This document shows, one piece after another, positions 21,120-33,745 of a DNA stretch of 64,000 nucleotides (positions are counted from its first letter, which is position 1; each line of letters starts with the position of its first letter). This stretch comes from Leptidea sinapis. Taxonomy: Eukaryota > Arthropoda > Insecta > Lepidoptera > Pieridae. The stretch spans positions 10,937,501-11,001,500 of the forward strand of contig NC_066291.1 in assembly GCF_905404315.1 (NCBI RefSeq), read 5' to 3'. The position numbers and the translations under genes were made by a program. The notes below the pieces were generated by a model. It searched no databases. It saw nothing but the letters and a program-made list of their open reading frames with translations, and was not told where the DNA came from.

Positions 21120-24100
21120 GAAACCTGCCGACTGCGACCATAATGAAATTTACTATTTACAATTATGAATACTATATATTTATATAATGTTTGTGTTAAA
21201 ATTGTGTTAATTATATATTATTAATGTATATAATACACAATAATGTATAATATTTGTAATACGAAAAATTTTATACAGATATTTATGAAAATATTGTTTC
21301 AACTACTTCCGCTCCGTAACAAATTATTGCAAATATCGCACCCCTCTTGCTAATCTGATACTTGATATAGCAACTGATCTATTTAGCATAAACATGGGCA
21401 TCTCTCTCTAAGCTTTGATATTACAATAGCGCCACATTGATTTACAACAAAATTATACAAATTGCTTAAAAATATTACACGCTTTTCGAGATTGTAAATA
21501 AATGAATTACAATAATACTATTGTGCGTATACACTCTATAGTGTATCTTTTAGGGAGAAAATAATTGATATGTCAATGACTTGAATCTTAGATAAATTAT
21601 TCGTCTAGATAAAGTCTCTTTCTTTTAGGCAACGCATGATAACAGGCCAATTTATTACTATAATGTGCATAGCAGCTACATCTTACACACGCGATACGTG
21701 AATTATTTGTTTTAGTGTGCGTGCATTTGATGAAAATATGGGATTATACTATGCCTCTATTTATTGACGTGTTTTGCAGCTGTCACAGTCTATCTACCTG
21801 TTCTGTTTTATATATCTGTATATTTTATTCTATATGTATAACACATATGGAAACTTCCCAAAATGAAATCTCACCAATTTGGTTGCGGTTGTAAATAATA
21901 GTATAATAAAATTTTAAGAGAATATATAGAATATGCAACAGTGGTATTATTTTTCTTTAGAAATTAAAACAAAATTGTTGGGTGAAAATTTTAGATTAGG
22001 TAGATTAGTGTTGGACGCGGTATCTCAATTAATAATGTTTTTTATTTGATGATGCTGGCATTAGCATTTCAAAAAATAATAAAAAATAAAAATATAACTG
22101 AAAGTTTGTGTACTTCAATATTAAATAAGATTAGAAATCGATTCTTATAATTTTTAACCCAATATTTTAAATCTAAAATGGTGTGAAATTTTTAATTTAT
22201 ATCTACTATACAGATTTTCTCGAAATTCACCGTTACTTACTTGTTGGCAATGAGGGGAGAAAAGAAAAATAAAACTTTCCACTTTTAACCCTTCCAAAAG
22301 GAGTGCAGTGGCTGAGAAAAGAAATTTGCCAAAAAATTTGTTAATGAAAGCAGTATAAAGAGACATATTTGGTGATTTTTTTTACTTGATGACTATTATT
22401 GGTTACCCTATCAAGATTGTGATATTAATTTCAAAAGTTCCCATGCGCATTACAATGAAGGTAGTAAGATAATAGTGTTAAATTTAACGATTTATTGCTT
22501 ATTACTAAGTAATTACTGGTGGGTATTTCACGCTCACCCCAAAACAAAAGGGTGAGTGATTGGACGTGTTATGAAGATGTTGCGTGATTTGACGATATCA
22601 TCGCATCACGTGGGAACTCCGAATGAATTCTGATTGGTGAAATTAATTAATTGACTTTGATACGAAGTGCATGCGGTCAATCGTGGGAAATGAACTTTCA
22701 TGAGAGCGGTCCAAATGGCGTATAGTTGATTGCATCCACGTTTTGAATAATTTCTTTAGCCTTTTATTCAGATCAGCAAAGATGGAAAAAAAGTAAATGT
22801 TATTGTACCTGATCTATTATTTGCTTTTTGCTTTTTTGTGAATCTGTTTGCTAGAATATCAAAAGCCTTGAAAACTATTCCACGTGGATGTGTAGCGTTC
22901 TACATTGCGAGGAAACTTTGTGCAATGTATAATTAATCTGTGAAATGTCCCTCTTTTTTTGGTACCGACTTAAAACCTATCAATAGGTAGCACATATAAA
23001 TAATAGTAAGTATTTTATTAATAATAAAGGTAAAGGTTTGCATAAGAGGTGTATTAAATTAAATTTTTAGTTATTTGATACTTTTCAGTTTTTTAAGTCA
23101 GTTTTTTTAAACGTAGTTTTTTTTATTCTTATAGTTTATCTATGGGTTTTAAACTATCTTGTTCCAACTTGTTGTTCATTTGTTTTTTCCTTTTATCAAG
23201 TGATCTGACCTTCACCGTTTCTTCTGTCTCTTCATCTTTATGATTTTTGATGTCACGTCCAACGACGTTCTATACTAAAAAAAATTTTTTGTTTGTGATG
23301 TCGCATTTTTTTTTTATCTGACTGTTTCTCAAAGCGAAAAACTCCTTTTTATTGCTATTGTATTTAATATCTAAGAAAAATTAACACTTCATTTAAAAAA
23401 TAAAAGCAGGTATAAATGGTTAATCTTCCAGATTAAGGGCTAAACTAGGTTTATTTCAAGATGCTAAAAGATTTCCCAAAAATTTATGAAATTTAAAATA
23501 AATACGAAAATAAGATGTGACTATTAAATAAAATTTGTGGGATAAACAAAATAATGTTACTTCAAATACATAACGTACAATATTTGCTATAAATTAGGCT
23601 AACGGTGTTCTTCAATATTGCTTTAAAATATCGTCAATAGAACAAAGTCCGGAAATCGGATATTCCACAGATCACAATACGAATAGGCAGAGAATGCACC
23701 CGACGGAGCATTAAATTTTATTTCAACCCGCGGCTGCGAAGGGGGGCCAAATCGGCAGGGCGTTTGACATAAATAATGGCAAAAAACATATTGCGTTTGT
23801 TGCTCCACTCATTATGCGCAATTAGCTACGATTGTGACAGCAGTACTCGCCATGTGAACGGATTTCAATTCAACTGTAAAACAGCGTTTGAACGCGTGCC
23901 TACAAAAGGCTAATGGTATTTAACTGTAAGTATATATTACTTAACTGTATTACTTTATTATATCACTACATCAAATAATAGACACACAGAAATGGTCATC
24001 CACTGGTCTAGATATAGCCGTAATTAAATAAATTACTAATATCGACTAATATTGACACATTTTCCCAGTGTGATTATAATTGGCTTTGTCAGGTCAAATT

Positions 24101-25593
24101 CACACCTAGCTCTTCGGCGACAATATCCAGTCTACTTTGGTATAAACATTGAATAATTTTTTTTATTAAATTGCTTTGAAAAATATAGAATTCTTTATTT
24201 TTTTTACATTGTTGACTTTCTTTTCTATAGTCGAATAAAAAAAGTATGTTATGACACTTTAAATGTGAAAATAGTATACTATAAATATAAAATATGTACG
24301 GTATTTTCTTTTTTTTACTTACTTACGATACTTTGTTTTTATATTACTAGTTGGTTCAGTTTTGTTGCTATTTCTTTCTGACTACATATTTATAACTATT
24401 AAAATTGCCAAGAGCTTTTGTGAATGCTATAGAAAACACAAGATTTAATTATGGTATTAATCGTATTTTATTTAAATTGTATCACTTAAGTATTTAACTC
24501 TTGGAGTGCGTCCGTGTTTATTTAATAATTTGTAAATTCATAAGTTAAACAGAGTTTTAATGCGTTTGTATAATATTACACTTTTGACCCCTCTGTTAAC
24601 TGAACACATTAGTAAAATTAGAGCTGTGGGAAAGGGTTACCGCGAATACTTTATGTTTATTGTTATTAGAACAATATTTGTACTCTAGAGATCTACGGTT
24701 ATAGTTATTACTAACGGTTGTCGATCAGAATGAACATGTAACAATTATCGAAAAAGTAATTTGGTACCTATTGTATTGAAAAGCTGGCAAATGTCTACAC
24801 AGTGATAGACATTTATTAAAACTACTGTAATTGATATTGTTATAAAAAGAAACAAGTTTTGTCACTAGAAAGTGGCCACTAGCCCGAAATGGAACCAACT
24901 TTTGAATAACAATATCTAACGACGTTAATCATGTAGTCTTGTTTCATCTGTTAACTCCTCTTTGATGATCGGTAATCACTTCCAGGAACTACATGTAGCG
25001 GCTGGAAGTGGTTAGAAAAAGTACTCACCCTTTAAAGGTATTGAAATAGAAATGATTACTTAATCTTTCTCTAATTTTTATTTTATTTGTGTATATTTCT
25101 GGTATTAAACTGCTGTAGATCGCACGCCGTTATATTTATTAACAATGGTAGGTTGAACTATTATAATTTATTCTGTTATACCTCGTTTCTTTAGTAGACT
25201 GCTTGTTTTGGTTACGGTTCTGTAAAAGATGGACGATACCCCAGTCTTCGCCATTACAATAATTAAAAACGTAAACAAGAATTTGTTTTCAATACAATCA
25301 AAACTAATTACATTGATTTCTAATAGTCCAAATGATATCCATCACGCACCCTTGTCTATTTTGCGCGGGAAATGCGTAAATACTATTGTAGTTTCGGATG
25401 TCCATTTTGTTGTTACTTGTACCTAATCGATTAAACTGTTCGGACAATGACCATGGGTCTATTATTTATAGCGTAAGTTCTATTCATATATTTTGACCGT
25501 TTACGTTTTCAGAATTCATTAATTTTGTCACTGATTGTGGGACGTGTTGGTAATTTGACATGGTTCTACAAAAAATAATAGGGTGTTAAAGGT
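21120..25593. other. long intergenic stretch, mostly unassigned
   Basis: No repeat family and no credible coding region seen. Two GC-richer unique blocks stand out, 22510-22740 and 23640-23900. The latter contains AACCCGCGGCTGCGAAGG and a TTATGCGCAATTAG stretch. Both are candidates for conserved noncoding DNA. Confidence 0.35.
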
Positions 25594-25932
25594 ATGGAGC
25601 CGTCAGTCTATTTATTAAAGTTCGGTATTAGCCGCATGTACCTATATCCTGCTGTGGAAAGACATATTGATTCTGCCTCTGTCAAATACCATGGTCGATC
25701 AGGGTCAGGAGCTGAAGAACCACAAAAGCTGTCAAAAGATATCACGAGAAATTTCTGGCAGCTAGCCATACAAGACCTAAGGCTCGGTGCTTATGGCCCT
25801 GATCAATTCCAACAGTCAATAAAGTTGAATCAGAAGATGCTTGCTGTTCATATTCGAGTCGGACTCACTGACGAAATTTCCCCGTACCATTTTAAAAGAT
25901 ATAACACTGTTAAGCTTACAAATACACTTTAG
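25594..25932 (+). CDS. orphan open reading frame, unrecognised
   Basis: 112 codons from an ATG, with mixed composition unlike the AT-rich surroundings (for example P-A-V-E-R-H-I-D-S-A-S-V-K-Y-H-G, then L-S-K-D-I-T-R-N-F-W-Q-L-A, L-G-A-Y-G-P-D-Q-F). I do not recognise a domain. There is no clear signal peptide or membrane segment. It ends just before a fragment of retroposon R. It could be an exon-like piece of an unknown mobile element, a gene fragment, or chance. Confidence 0.2.
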   Translation: MEPSVYLLKFGISRMYLYPAVERHIDSASVKYHGRSGSGAEEPQKLSKDITRNFWQLAIQDLRLGAYGPDQFQQSIKLNQKMLAVHIRVGLTDEISPYHFKRYNTVKLTNTL

Positions 25933-25956
25933 TTTAGAATTCGCTATCGTTGTTAT

Positions 25957-26021
25957 AGCGACAATGATGGTAAGTGATACATCTTGTCCTTTACAATGCA
26001 GTGCCACTCAGAATTTTTGTT
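25957..26021 (-). mobile_element. retroposon R fragment
   Basis: CAATGCAGTGCCACTCAGAA TTTTTG with GATGGTAAGTGATAC matches the R hairpin region in reverse. Confidence 0.5.
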
Positions 26022-26604
26022 TGTAAGTTCCGCCACTCATTCTTTAGTGGCGGCGGCTTATCAGGGAGTCAAAGCTTAATTTTATAATAGGAGTGGAGAC
26101 TTCACCTAAAGTTTATGAAGATTACGTCTTATACATACCATAAAATTTTACAGCAAGATTCTGCACCTGGTTGTGTCCATAGTTAAAGACTTTCTGAGGG
26201 CTAAGAACTGGCCTTCATCTAGTCCAAAGCTGAAACGTTTAAAAAATTACAACCGACAGCTATAAATTGTTGTGAGTTTTAGCGGAAATGGCTTGTTCTA
26301 AACGATGCGCTGATACTCTTATAAAAAACTCTTGAGAATGCTGAGTCTGACCCATAGATTCCTAGTGGTGCATACTAGAGGTCTTTATCAAAACTGATCG
26401 TTTAGAGCATCATTATTTGTTAGTTATTGCCTGAATGTACATCAGTTTTATTAAGATTTCTTTTCTTCTTAAAAAAATACGAATTTTTTTTTAGTGTAGA
26501 CCTCATGTCGTGAAGGGGCGCCCGTTAATAAAAGTTATTTTATATAGTTATATATATTTATATATTTAATCAAAACAAATCTTATAACAATATTTACAAT
26601 ACTA

Positions 26605-27045
26605 CGACTACATAAAATTAAAACTATCATTACGTGGAAGCGTACCAAGAATACTGGCAGCATTACCGCGTTGGATAGCAAGGCTGATCCGTTGACCGAA
26701 ATAGCTGCCAGCGCTTGGGTTTCCAGTAGCCTTATTGAGGCGCGAAGACAGTATTTTGAACATTCTCCGCGCCTCTGGGCCCCACGGGCCAAGTGTCTCG
26801 ACACCAAACGGCACAAAGATGTATGACTCACTGAGACCAACATATTTGCGACGCTTGCTGTCTTCGGCAGTCGAAGCAGCAGCCCCAGCACCAACTGACG
26901 TAACTTGGACATGAGAAGGAGCCAGAGTGTCGACGCAAATAGCGTCCCACACCAGCGCCCTTCCCCGTGCCCAAGCCACCAGCGTCATTCCATCAGGACG
27001 CTTGCCATCGCGGCGGGTAATACCATTTGGCTCTAAAACGGCTGG
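26605..27045 (-). mobile_element. family H: C-terminal domain of a reverse-transcriptase-type element
   Basis: The minus strand reads N-G-I-T-R-R-D-G-K-R-P-D-G-M-T-L, G-R-A-L-V-W-D-A-I-C-V-D-T-L-A-P-S-H, F-V-P-F-G-V-E-T-L-G-P-W-G and A-G-S-Y-F-G-Q-R-I-S-L-A-I-Q-R-G. I know this block from many invertebrate reverse-transcriptase proteins. The P-D...(W)D spacing suggests a restriction-like endonuclease fold, which is inference. The frame is open for about 126 codons. The RT part is absent. Six shorter relatives lie elsewhere in the window. Confidence 0.75.
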
Positions 27046-27275
27046 TTATTATTATAGTTATTGTCTTATATATTTATTATCATATCATATCTTAATAATG
27101 GTTAATATAATGCTGGCACAATTATAACTATTAACTAGGTGTATTTAGTATAGGGTCACATTGATCCATCTATAACTGTACCCAATAACTGTTGTTTTTC
27201 TGTTTAATTACAGGTTTATTAATTAATTAATTATTAAATTAAATAATTATTAGTTAATTAATTTACAGGTTTGTA

Positions 27276-28430
27276 AATTATTCGTGTAAGTCTTTAAGTT
27301 TTGACGTTTGAGTATGGTATGGTATGGTATAGGGGCTCCTGTTTCCGCAATTAGACCACTAGCATGGGTCCATTTTGCGTGCAGTAATGGCCAGTTACTC
27401 CAACCAGCCCAGCTGCTTCCAGAAGTACAGAACATTCCTGGGGTGTTCGCAGGCTTCCTGGAGCGACCTCGTATTGGTTAATGTTTTTGCCCGTTGGTTG
27501 ACCACCCCCGCATATTCCAGGATTGAGCCACCGTTTCGTCTTCGGCCAGACAGCCTCTGCACTTATGACTGTCCGTTACGCCGATTGTGAAGAGGTGTTT
27601 GTTTAGTGATGTGTGACCCGTTAGGGTGCCCACCATTATACGGATGTCATGTCTGTTGAGGCTGATAAGTCTACGCGTCAGTTTGGGCAATAGTGCAGGT
27701 ATCGCCTCCTTCTACTGTCTACAGCTTGAGACATTCACCCATCGGGTGTTGTGTAGGTCGTTGGTGAGAGAGCGTATCCATGAGCGCATTTGGCTGAAGG
27801 GCAGTGGCAGAAGTGGCAATGGACCAGTGACTAGATTTGCCGATGCCCGCCTTGCAAGCTCATCCGTTGCATCATTTCCCAACGAACCGCTATGTCCCTT
27901 GTTCCATTGCAGAGCTACCCGGTTATAAGAGGCAATTTGCTCCAGGGTTTGGTGACACTCGTGTATTAGTGCTGAGTTGAAGGTACCCTTCAGCGCTGTT
28001 AGTACCGCCATGCTGTCAGAAAGAATTCTGATTCTGTGGCCGTGTACTTTTCTTCTTAATATTGCGCTGGCGGCTTCCTTGATGGCTACGCACTCACATT
28101 GGAAGATGGAGCTGTGTGTGCCCAAGGGTATGGAAGTGTGTAAGTTCAGTTCCTGTGAGAAGATGCCAGCACCAGTTCCAGTAGCCATTTTCGAGCCGTC
28201 TGTGTAAATTCTTAATTCATTTACATCAGACTGGTCAGCATCTTTCTCACATAGCTCGACGTTTGAGTATTGAGTTTATCACTTTAATTTAATTTGTTTC
28301 TTGCCACTTATTCTTATTAAAGCTCAACTTTTCTGGAGTGGTGGTAAATGGTAAAATGTATAACTTTGACATTTACAAACTCTTTTGCCGACATGAATTT
28401 AAATGAAGTTTGATTTTGAATTTGTATGTA
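27276..28430 (+). mobile_element. LINE family D 3' UTR, split by a family F insertion
   Basis: 27276-27315 and 28271-28430 together match 18320-18580 (TTTTGACGTTTGAGTAT | TGAGTTTATCACTTT, then TTCTTGCCACTT and the end TTTTGAATTTG). The interruption is exactly the family F LINE plus one copy of its target duplication. Confidence 0.75.
27316..28257 (-). mobile_element. LINE family F: RNase H domain and C-terminus, 5'-truncated
   Basis: The minus strand encodes a ribonuclease H domain that degrades RNA in RNA/DNA hybrids during retrotransposition. I-Y-T-D-G-S-K-M (first Asp, about 28205) is followed by the 158-codon frame with C-E-C (Glu32), L-S-D-S-M (Asp58), H-S-G (His99) and G-N-D-A-T-D-E-L-A (Asp109), so the catalytic set is present. 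A frameshift near 27700 moves the downstream C-R-G-C-L-A-E-D-E-T-V-A zinc-knuckle-like part to another frame. The protein ends near 27390 (E-A-C-E-H-P-R ... G-W-L-E). The 3' tail is a short (TACCA)n run. Perfect 13-bp duplications flank it (27303-27315, 28258-28270). Probably R1/LOA/I-type group; clade not certain. Nested inside family D. Confidence 0.9.
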
Positions 28431-30201
28431 TTGGCTAATATGACAAATGCAATCCTGGTGGATGTATTAGATTTACTGGAAGTATTTTATAAAAAGATAT
28501 TGATGACTAGTGACAGTTCATTAATAACGTTGGATGTCGCGAGTTGGGGCCGATTTGTCCCGGTGATAAAGTGCACGGGTGCCAGCGATTACAGTTCCAT
28601 ATCAAATTTAACCCGTCAATAGACAATCCCATTGAATTCTCTTTAAAAGTTTTTAAACCATTTTACGATGTATTTTTAGTAAAGACAGAATTTGTAAGTT
28701 TTATTCGTTTATACTGGTATGACGTTTAAGAGCGATAATATTGTTAAATTTTATTTTTGTGATTACGCGCGTGTTACACATTTAAAAAAAAACTTTTTTT
28801 AAAAATATATTAATTAATTACACGCGTTTTAATTCTATAAACAATATTTTGTTTTTAATCGTTAAATTACTTTAGATGTAGGTTTAGAGAGAAAGGTTGC
28901 ATTACAGTGCAAATTATTTTTTCAGTATTATTGATGTGAAAACTTCTTTAGCCCTGTTAGCCACTTTTTGGGTTGGGAAAATCTTATGAGTTCGCGTCAC
29001 CGACATGCTCATGACTGGTGCACATGTTACAACTAGTTAGTTTCATAAAAAAAAGTTAGACACTTTTGGATGGGTGAAATCTAGTGAGTTCGCGTCACGG
29101 AATTGGTTATAGTGGGATAATATATCCATGGTAATAGCAGTATATCTGTAGCTATACAGCTGTCGTATTGTGCAACATTAGAGTTGCTTATATCTTATAA
29201 GTGAAATTGAATGGATTTAGTGAAAAGTTCAATGTGTATATAATGTGTATTGTTGAAATAGTGTTTTTGTTTGATTAATATATTATTGAAAATAAGTTTT
29301 AATTTTAAGTTTACATTGCAAATTTTAATATTAAAAGTTTTCACTTCTATCGGCAGTCTCTACAACTGCCAATTTCTATGTTTCATCCACGTTAGGGCGA
29401 CAGAAATATTGATTCAGAATTCTTGATTCTGAGATATGTCTTAGCTAATGTTACCTCTTAAGGCAAGAGTAAGCAGAAAACACGAAAACATAGTGTTTTT
29501 AGACAAGTTTTGTGGTGAAAGTATAGCATTTCGAGCTATGAACACTACTTAATCCTGTTACACATATCCTTAAGTCTTATTTGTAGGTTGCTAATGCTTG
29601 CTGTTGGTTATAGTTAACACTGCCGAGCCTTTTTGAACTACCATATTTCTTTGAAGTTAAGCAAGTTTTTTGGCATGGCGCGACGCGTTTTTACGGTACT
29701 TCTCTCAGAGAAGTTATTCTTATAGCTTGTACTTTTTGTGTAGGTTCATTTATTCAGATTAGTAGTGAATAACGAGGATTGTAAGCATATAAACTGTTTT
29801 CCACGCAAGAATTTAGAAAATATTGACTTTGTTACATAGATGGCGGGCCGGTAGCCGTGAACTCATATCGCTCAAGGTCGCTGGCATTTAGTGTCGCCTT
29901 AAGAGGAATCCAATAACCTTCTGACAGCCTTGCATGAAGTTTCATCTGCATTTAAATAACTTATTGACTGTGTGGGCGCTAAATAAATTAATAAATTTCG
30001 TTTATTTCAAAGATAACATATACATTTTTATTGATTGAGACTTCCCAGTAAGTTGTCTTAGGACACTTGTATTGGGAATTCCAACTTCCTTATCAGATAC
30101 ATAATACTTGATAAACAATATAGAAATAAACAAAATGATTAATAGCCAAATTTTACAATTATCGCACAGTTAAAACAAGTCTGAAAACTGTGTGTGTGTG
30201 T
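28430..30201. other. intergenic; contains a two-unit direct repeat
   Basis: GTTAGCCACTTTTTGGGTTG ... TGAGTTCGCGTCAC (28956-29002) recurs at 29054-29100 with changes. Otherwise nothing recognised and no convincing coding sequence. Confidence 0.45.
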
Positions 30202-30488
30202 ATAATAATAATAATAATATAATATTGACACACTGTTTACACAAATTATCTTGCCCCAAGTTAAGCATATATAGCCTGTGTTATGGGTTACAAGACAATG
30301 ATATATTTAATACAATATACTTACTTAAACATACATAAATTTATATAAACATACATAAATACATTTAAATATCCATGACTCGGAAACAAACATCCATATT
30401 CATCATATAAATGCTTGCACCTACCGGGATTCGAACCCGGGACCTCTAGCTTAGTAGGTAGGATCGCTAACCACTCGGCTATACAGCT
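30202..30488 (-). mobile_element. tRNA-derived SINE, full length with box A and box B
   Basis: On the minus strand the head holds box A TAGCCGAGTGG (30481-30471) and box B GGTTCGAATCC (30437-30427), the internal RNA polymerase III promoter. The body shared with 14346-14586 follows, then an (ATT)n tail next to a (TG)n run. It looks intact and recent. It could be mistaken for a tRNA gene, but the 5' head does not close into a full cloverleaf by eye. Confidence 0.9.
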
Positions 30489-31565
30489 ATTCTATAAATT
30501 AAATAATAGGCTACTTTATTTAAAACATCCGCCACAGTATTCCATTTAAAAGCCAGTAATGTATAACATCGGAAGTAAGTAAGTGGTGAACGGTCGGCAC
30601 GCGTCATGTACCTGTGTCCCTGCCTGTGTGTCAGCCACGTGGGCGCAACCAACCATGCTCGTTGCGTCTGCCAAGTGCCAAGTGACAACCCATCTGTGAC
30701 TTATTGCTTTCCTGCTTGTCGGCTAAATTACTTGGCACGTGGATGCACTGTACCTTGAACCTGTTGGAACCTACTCTGTTATGTTAATTGTTTTTTTTAC
30801 ATCGTGTTGGGGATTTCTATAATTGATTTTAATATTATATAATTGCCTTTCTGTGCTAACTATTACTGCAAAACAAACTCTAAATATTGAAATTAAGCAA
30901 CGGCCTTATTTGATCTATCTGTATTTGAGGATGTCAATGTAGCACAAAGACTATAATAATATAACATCGATTTCGATCTCGTTGTTACAGTTCTTTTGAT
31001 GCTGTTATTCGACATAAAAAGAAGAAAAGTCACGTGGTTACTAAAAGAAAGTATTTTTTAGTGTTTTCAACTATTATGTTGACATTCGAGAGACAGCTAT
31101 AAATACTAAGAACTAATAAATATGCAGTTTTTGCAGTTAACAGACAGATCTTCGGATTTGATACAACATATACATTGTACGATCATAAACGATACTGGTA
31201 TCGCACTAGCCAATCTCAGTTCTTGCTTCAATATTCAAAATAACTTTAGTATTACCTATATAAAGTACTATCGATTTATTTTTTTGAAATTCTAACGTAT
31301 CGTTAGTTCGGAGGAGTTAGTATGATCGTACAATATATATGTTGTATTCACCAGTATACCAGTATCAACTTAACTTGGTATATGATACCAGTATCAACTT
31401 AGGATTGAAAGGAGATAAAAAAAAAACAACTTACAAATTTGAAAAAGCAAGAATATAAAATATTTACAAAAAACTATCAAAATCCAAAATTCCAGTAACT
31501 ATCTAAATTTTAGGGTTATGAAAGTGTTCGTATATTAGTTGTTGCTTAGGAGCACTATCACTAAG
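30489..31565. other. intergenic; GC-rich island at 30570-30760
   Basis: The island has GTCAGCCACGTGGGCGC and GCCAAGTGCCAAGTGACA and matches no repeat. The remainder is AT-rich without features. Confidence 0.35.
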
Positions 31566-31797
31566 ATAATAATAATAATGACACACTCTTACACAAATTA
31601 TCTTGCCCCAAGCTAGGCATAGTCTGTACTATGAGTGCATCACAACGATATATTATTAATACAATATACTAACTCTCATGATACTCATGACTCGGAAACA
31701 AACATTCATATTCATCACATAAATGATTGCACCTACCGGGATTCATCCCGGGACCTCTAGCTCAGTAAGCAGGATCACTAAACACTGAGCTATGGGG
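31566..31797 (-). mobile_element. tRNA-derived SINE, diverged
   Basis: Same order as 30202-30488: (ATT)n tail, CTTGCCCCAAG, TGACTCGGAAACAAACATTC, CACCTACCGGGATTC. Box B is damaged (ATCCCGG context) and several deletions are present. Confidence 0.85.
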
Positions 31798-31932
31798 GTC
31801 GTGCAAGTTAGTCTAAAAAGTCACTAAGATAGAAGAGTTCCATGCCAGAGAAGTGTTTGTGAACCGGTTCTTCTACCCGAGTTAGTGCGTGATAAGTTGG
31901 TAAATGATTCAATAGTGAGGAGCAGAGTTGTT

Positions 31933-32148
31933 CCTCTACTGTGCAGTTTTCAAGAAACTTTCTTCCACGTACAACCAAACTTTAGACAGAGCTTTTTTGC
32001 GCCATGTTCCCTAGACGATACGAAATGGGTCAAAAAAGTGTGTACAATTTTCTAAAATGCCGTCAACGCTCTTGTACTTCCCCTGGTGTTGCATGAGTAT
32101 CTCTTATCATCAGATGACCCGCACGCTCGTTTGTTCTCCTCTTCAATA
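31933..32148 (+). mobile_element. LINE family A, diverged 3' fragment
   Basis: ACTGTGCAGTTTTCAAGAAA CTTTCTTCC, CGATACGAAATGGGTC, CAACGCTCTTG and GCTCGTTTGTTCTCC follow family A order with many substitutions. Confidence 0.75.
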
Positions 32149-33646
32149 TAATAATGTATTATTGTTACTATACAAATGTATTTTTGCATGCGTCTGTGCC
32201 GAACTTAGTATTTATTATTCCATAAAAGCGAAAAAACACGGAAGTGGTTCACCTAGTGATACATGACATTGTCTGCCCATAATGACTATTGTATTCTGTT
32301 GTACTGTAAACAATACTATGGCAATAAAACGGTGCGTGCTTAAGACAACACGGCAGAAGTTAAAAAAAGTTAGAAAAACTTCATCAAGGTAGGTTATAGG
32401 TTTAATATAATTATAATTTTAAAACAACGTTGTCCGACGGTGACAGCTTATGCAATACACACAAAATAAAGTGCTTGGCGTGCCTAGAGAAATTTACTTC
32501 AAACTATCAAACACGGACTGATAATTGTGAATATTTTAAGAATTCCTAACTGAACTTGAAGCTGTCTAATCATAAGAAACACAATAGCTACTCATCACAG
32601 CGCAAACCGCCCACTTGACATTCGTACATCACATCTCCCGTCACTCAAGCCCAGACCAACAAAGAGATAGACACAATAAGTTGGTGTCGGATACCTCAGA
32701 ACAATATTGAACATCAAATCGATGCGTTTACGTAAATATAGTACAGCTTCTATTATCTGCCAAGTTCGTGGTTAACTCACCCCTCCTTCATTCAGCAAGG
32801 ATGATTGATCTACTGCAGATTGACAGATTTTTTATAAAACCACCCGAGGGTCGGCACCAGCCAGCAAATATTAAAGGCAATTGTTGTTTAATTTTACATT
32901 GGAAGGGCGATGCGTTTGGAGTGTTGTAATAATGTTTTGATAATAGCAGTATCCGTTCAGCTCGTATTTCTGATTCTGAGTGCGTGGGACCAAGAACCCA
33001 CCCGTCGGGGATGTTTCATTACGACACGCGCACGCTTTGAATTTAAAACGTTTAATGAAGTCTGTTACCGTACACCTTGATCAACTTATATGTATATTTA
33101 TATTATCTCTTTGTTTGTTTTGTGGTGGTGATTTGTAACGGATTATTATTCAATGAGTAATCAAATAACGTTTATACAGAATATGTGAAATGAAATTTAT
33201 TCATTTGCATGAATTTCGTGGTTGCTAAAATTCTGCAAAAAAAGTTAATATAGTTAAAATAAAGTTCAATTCAATTAAAATTTTTTATGCATTAAGGTTT
33301 GCCTCTGTCTAATATTTTTTGGAAGATGGTTAATGACCTTAATACACATAATATTGGCGTTATTTTGATGTAGCGCTGTTCTGCAGTGTTGCATCAAAAG
33401 GCGAGTTGGATCTCTTAATCCTAATATGGAAATAGTTCTTTGCTGTTGTGAAAAGTTAAGCATGTTTTTTAATAAACAAACTAATTTAATATATGATATT
33501 ATTGGGCACTTCATTTAAACATTTTCGTGCTGTTTAACGACCGAAACTGCGTTCTGTTTCTTTTGTATTTTAAATTATCTCATTGCAATGATCCGTATTT
33601 AATCTGGTGATAATATAATTTATATTACATCAACATATTTTGCTAG
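32149..33646. other. intergenic, nothing firm
   Basis: Moderately AT-rich, unassigned. Around 32600-32700 and 32960-33040 there is unique sequence of higher GC. Confidence 0.35.
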
Positions 33647-33745
33647 TGGAGGAGAGTTCTTTGCAAAGGCGAAGTCTTGAAGCAGTGTTGTGCAAGCATT
33701 ATTGTGTTTCGGTTTGAAGGACGCAGGAATTAACATCTTAATTGC
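33647..33745 (+). mobile_element. possible retroposon R fragment, old
   Basis: GTGGAGGAGAGTTCTTTGCA, GAAGCAGTG, CAAGCATTATTGTGTTTCGG and TTAACATCTTA follow R order with gaps. Confidence 0.45.

Noticed and set aside
30421..30488. A functional tRNA gene
   Set aside because: Box A and B are perfect, but the same unit with its body and (ATT)n tail occurs three times, which identifies a SINE.
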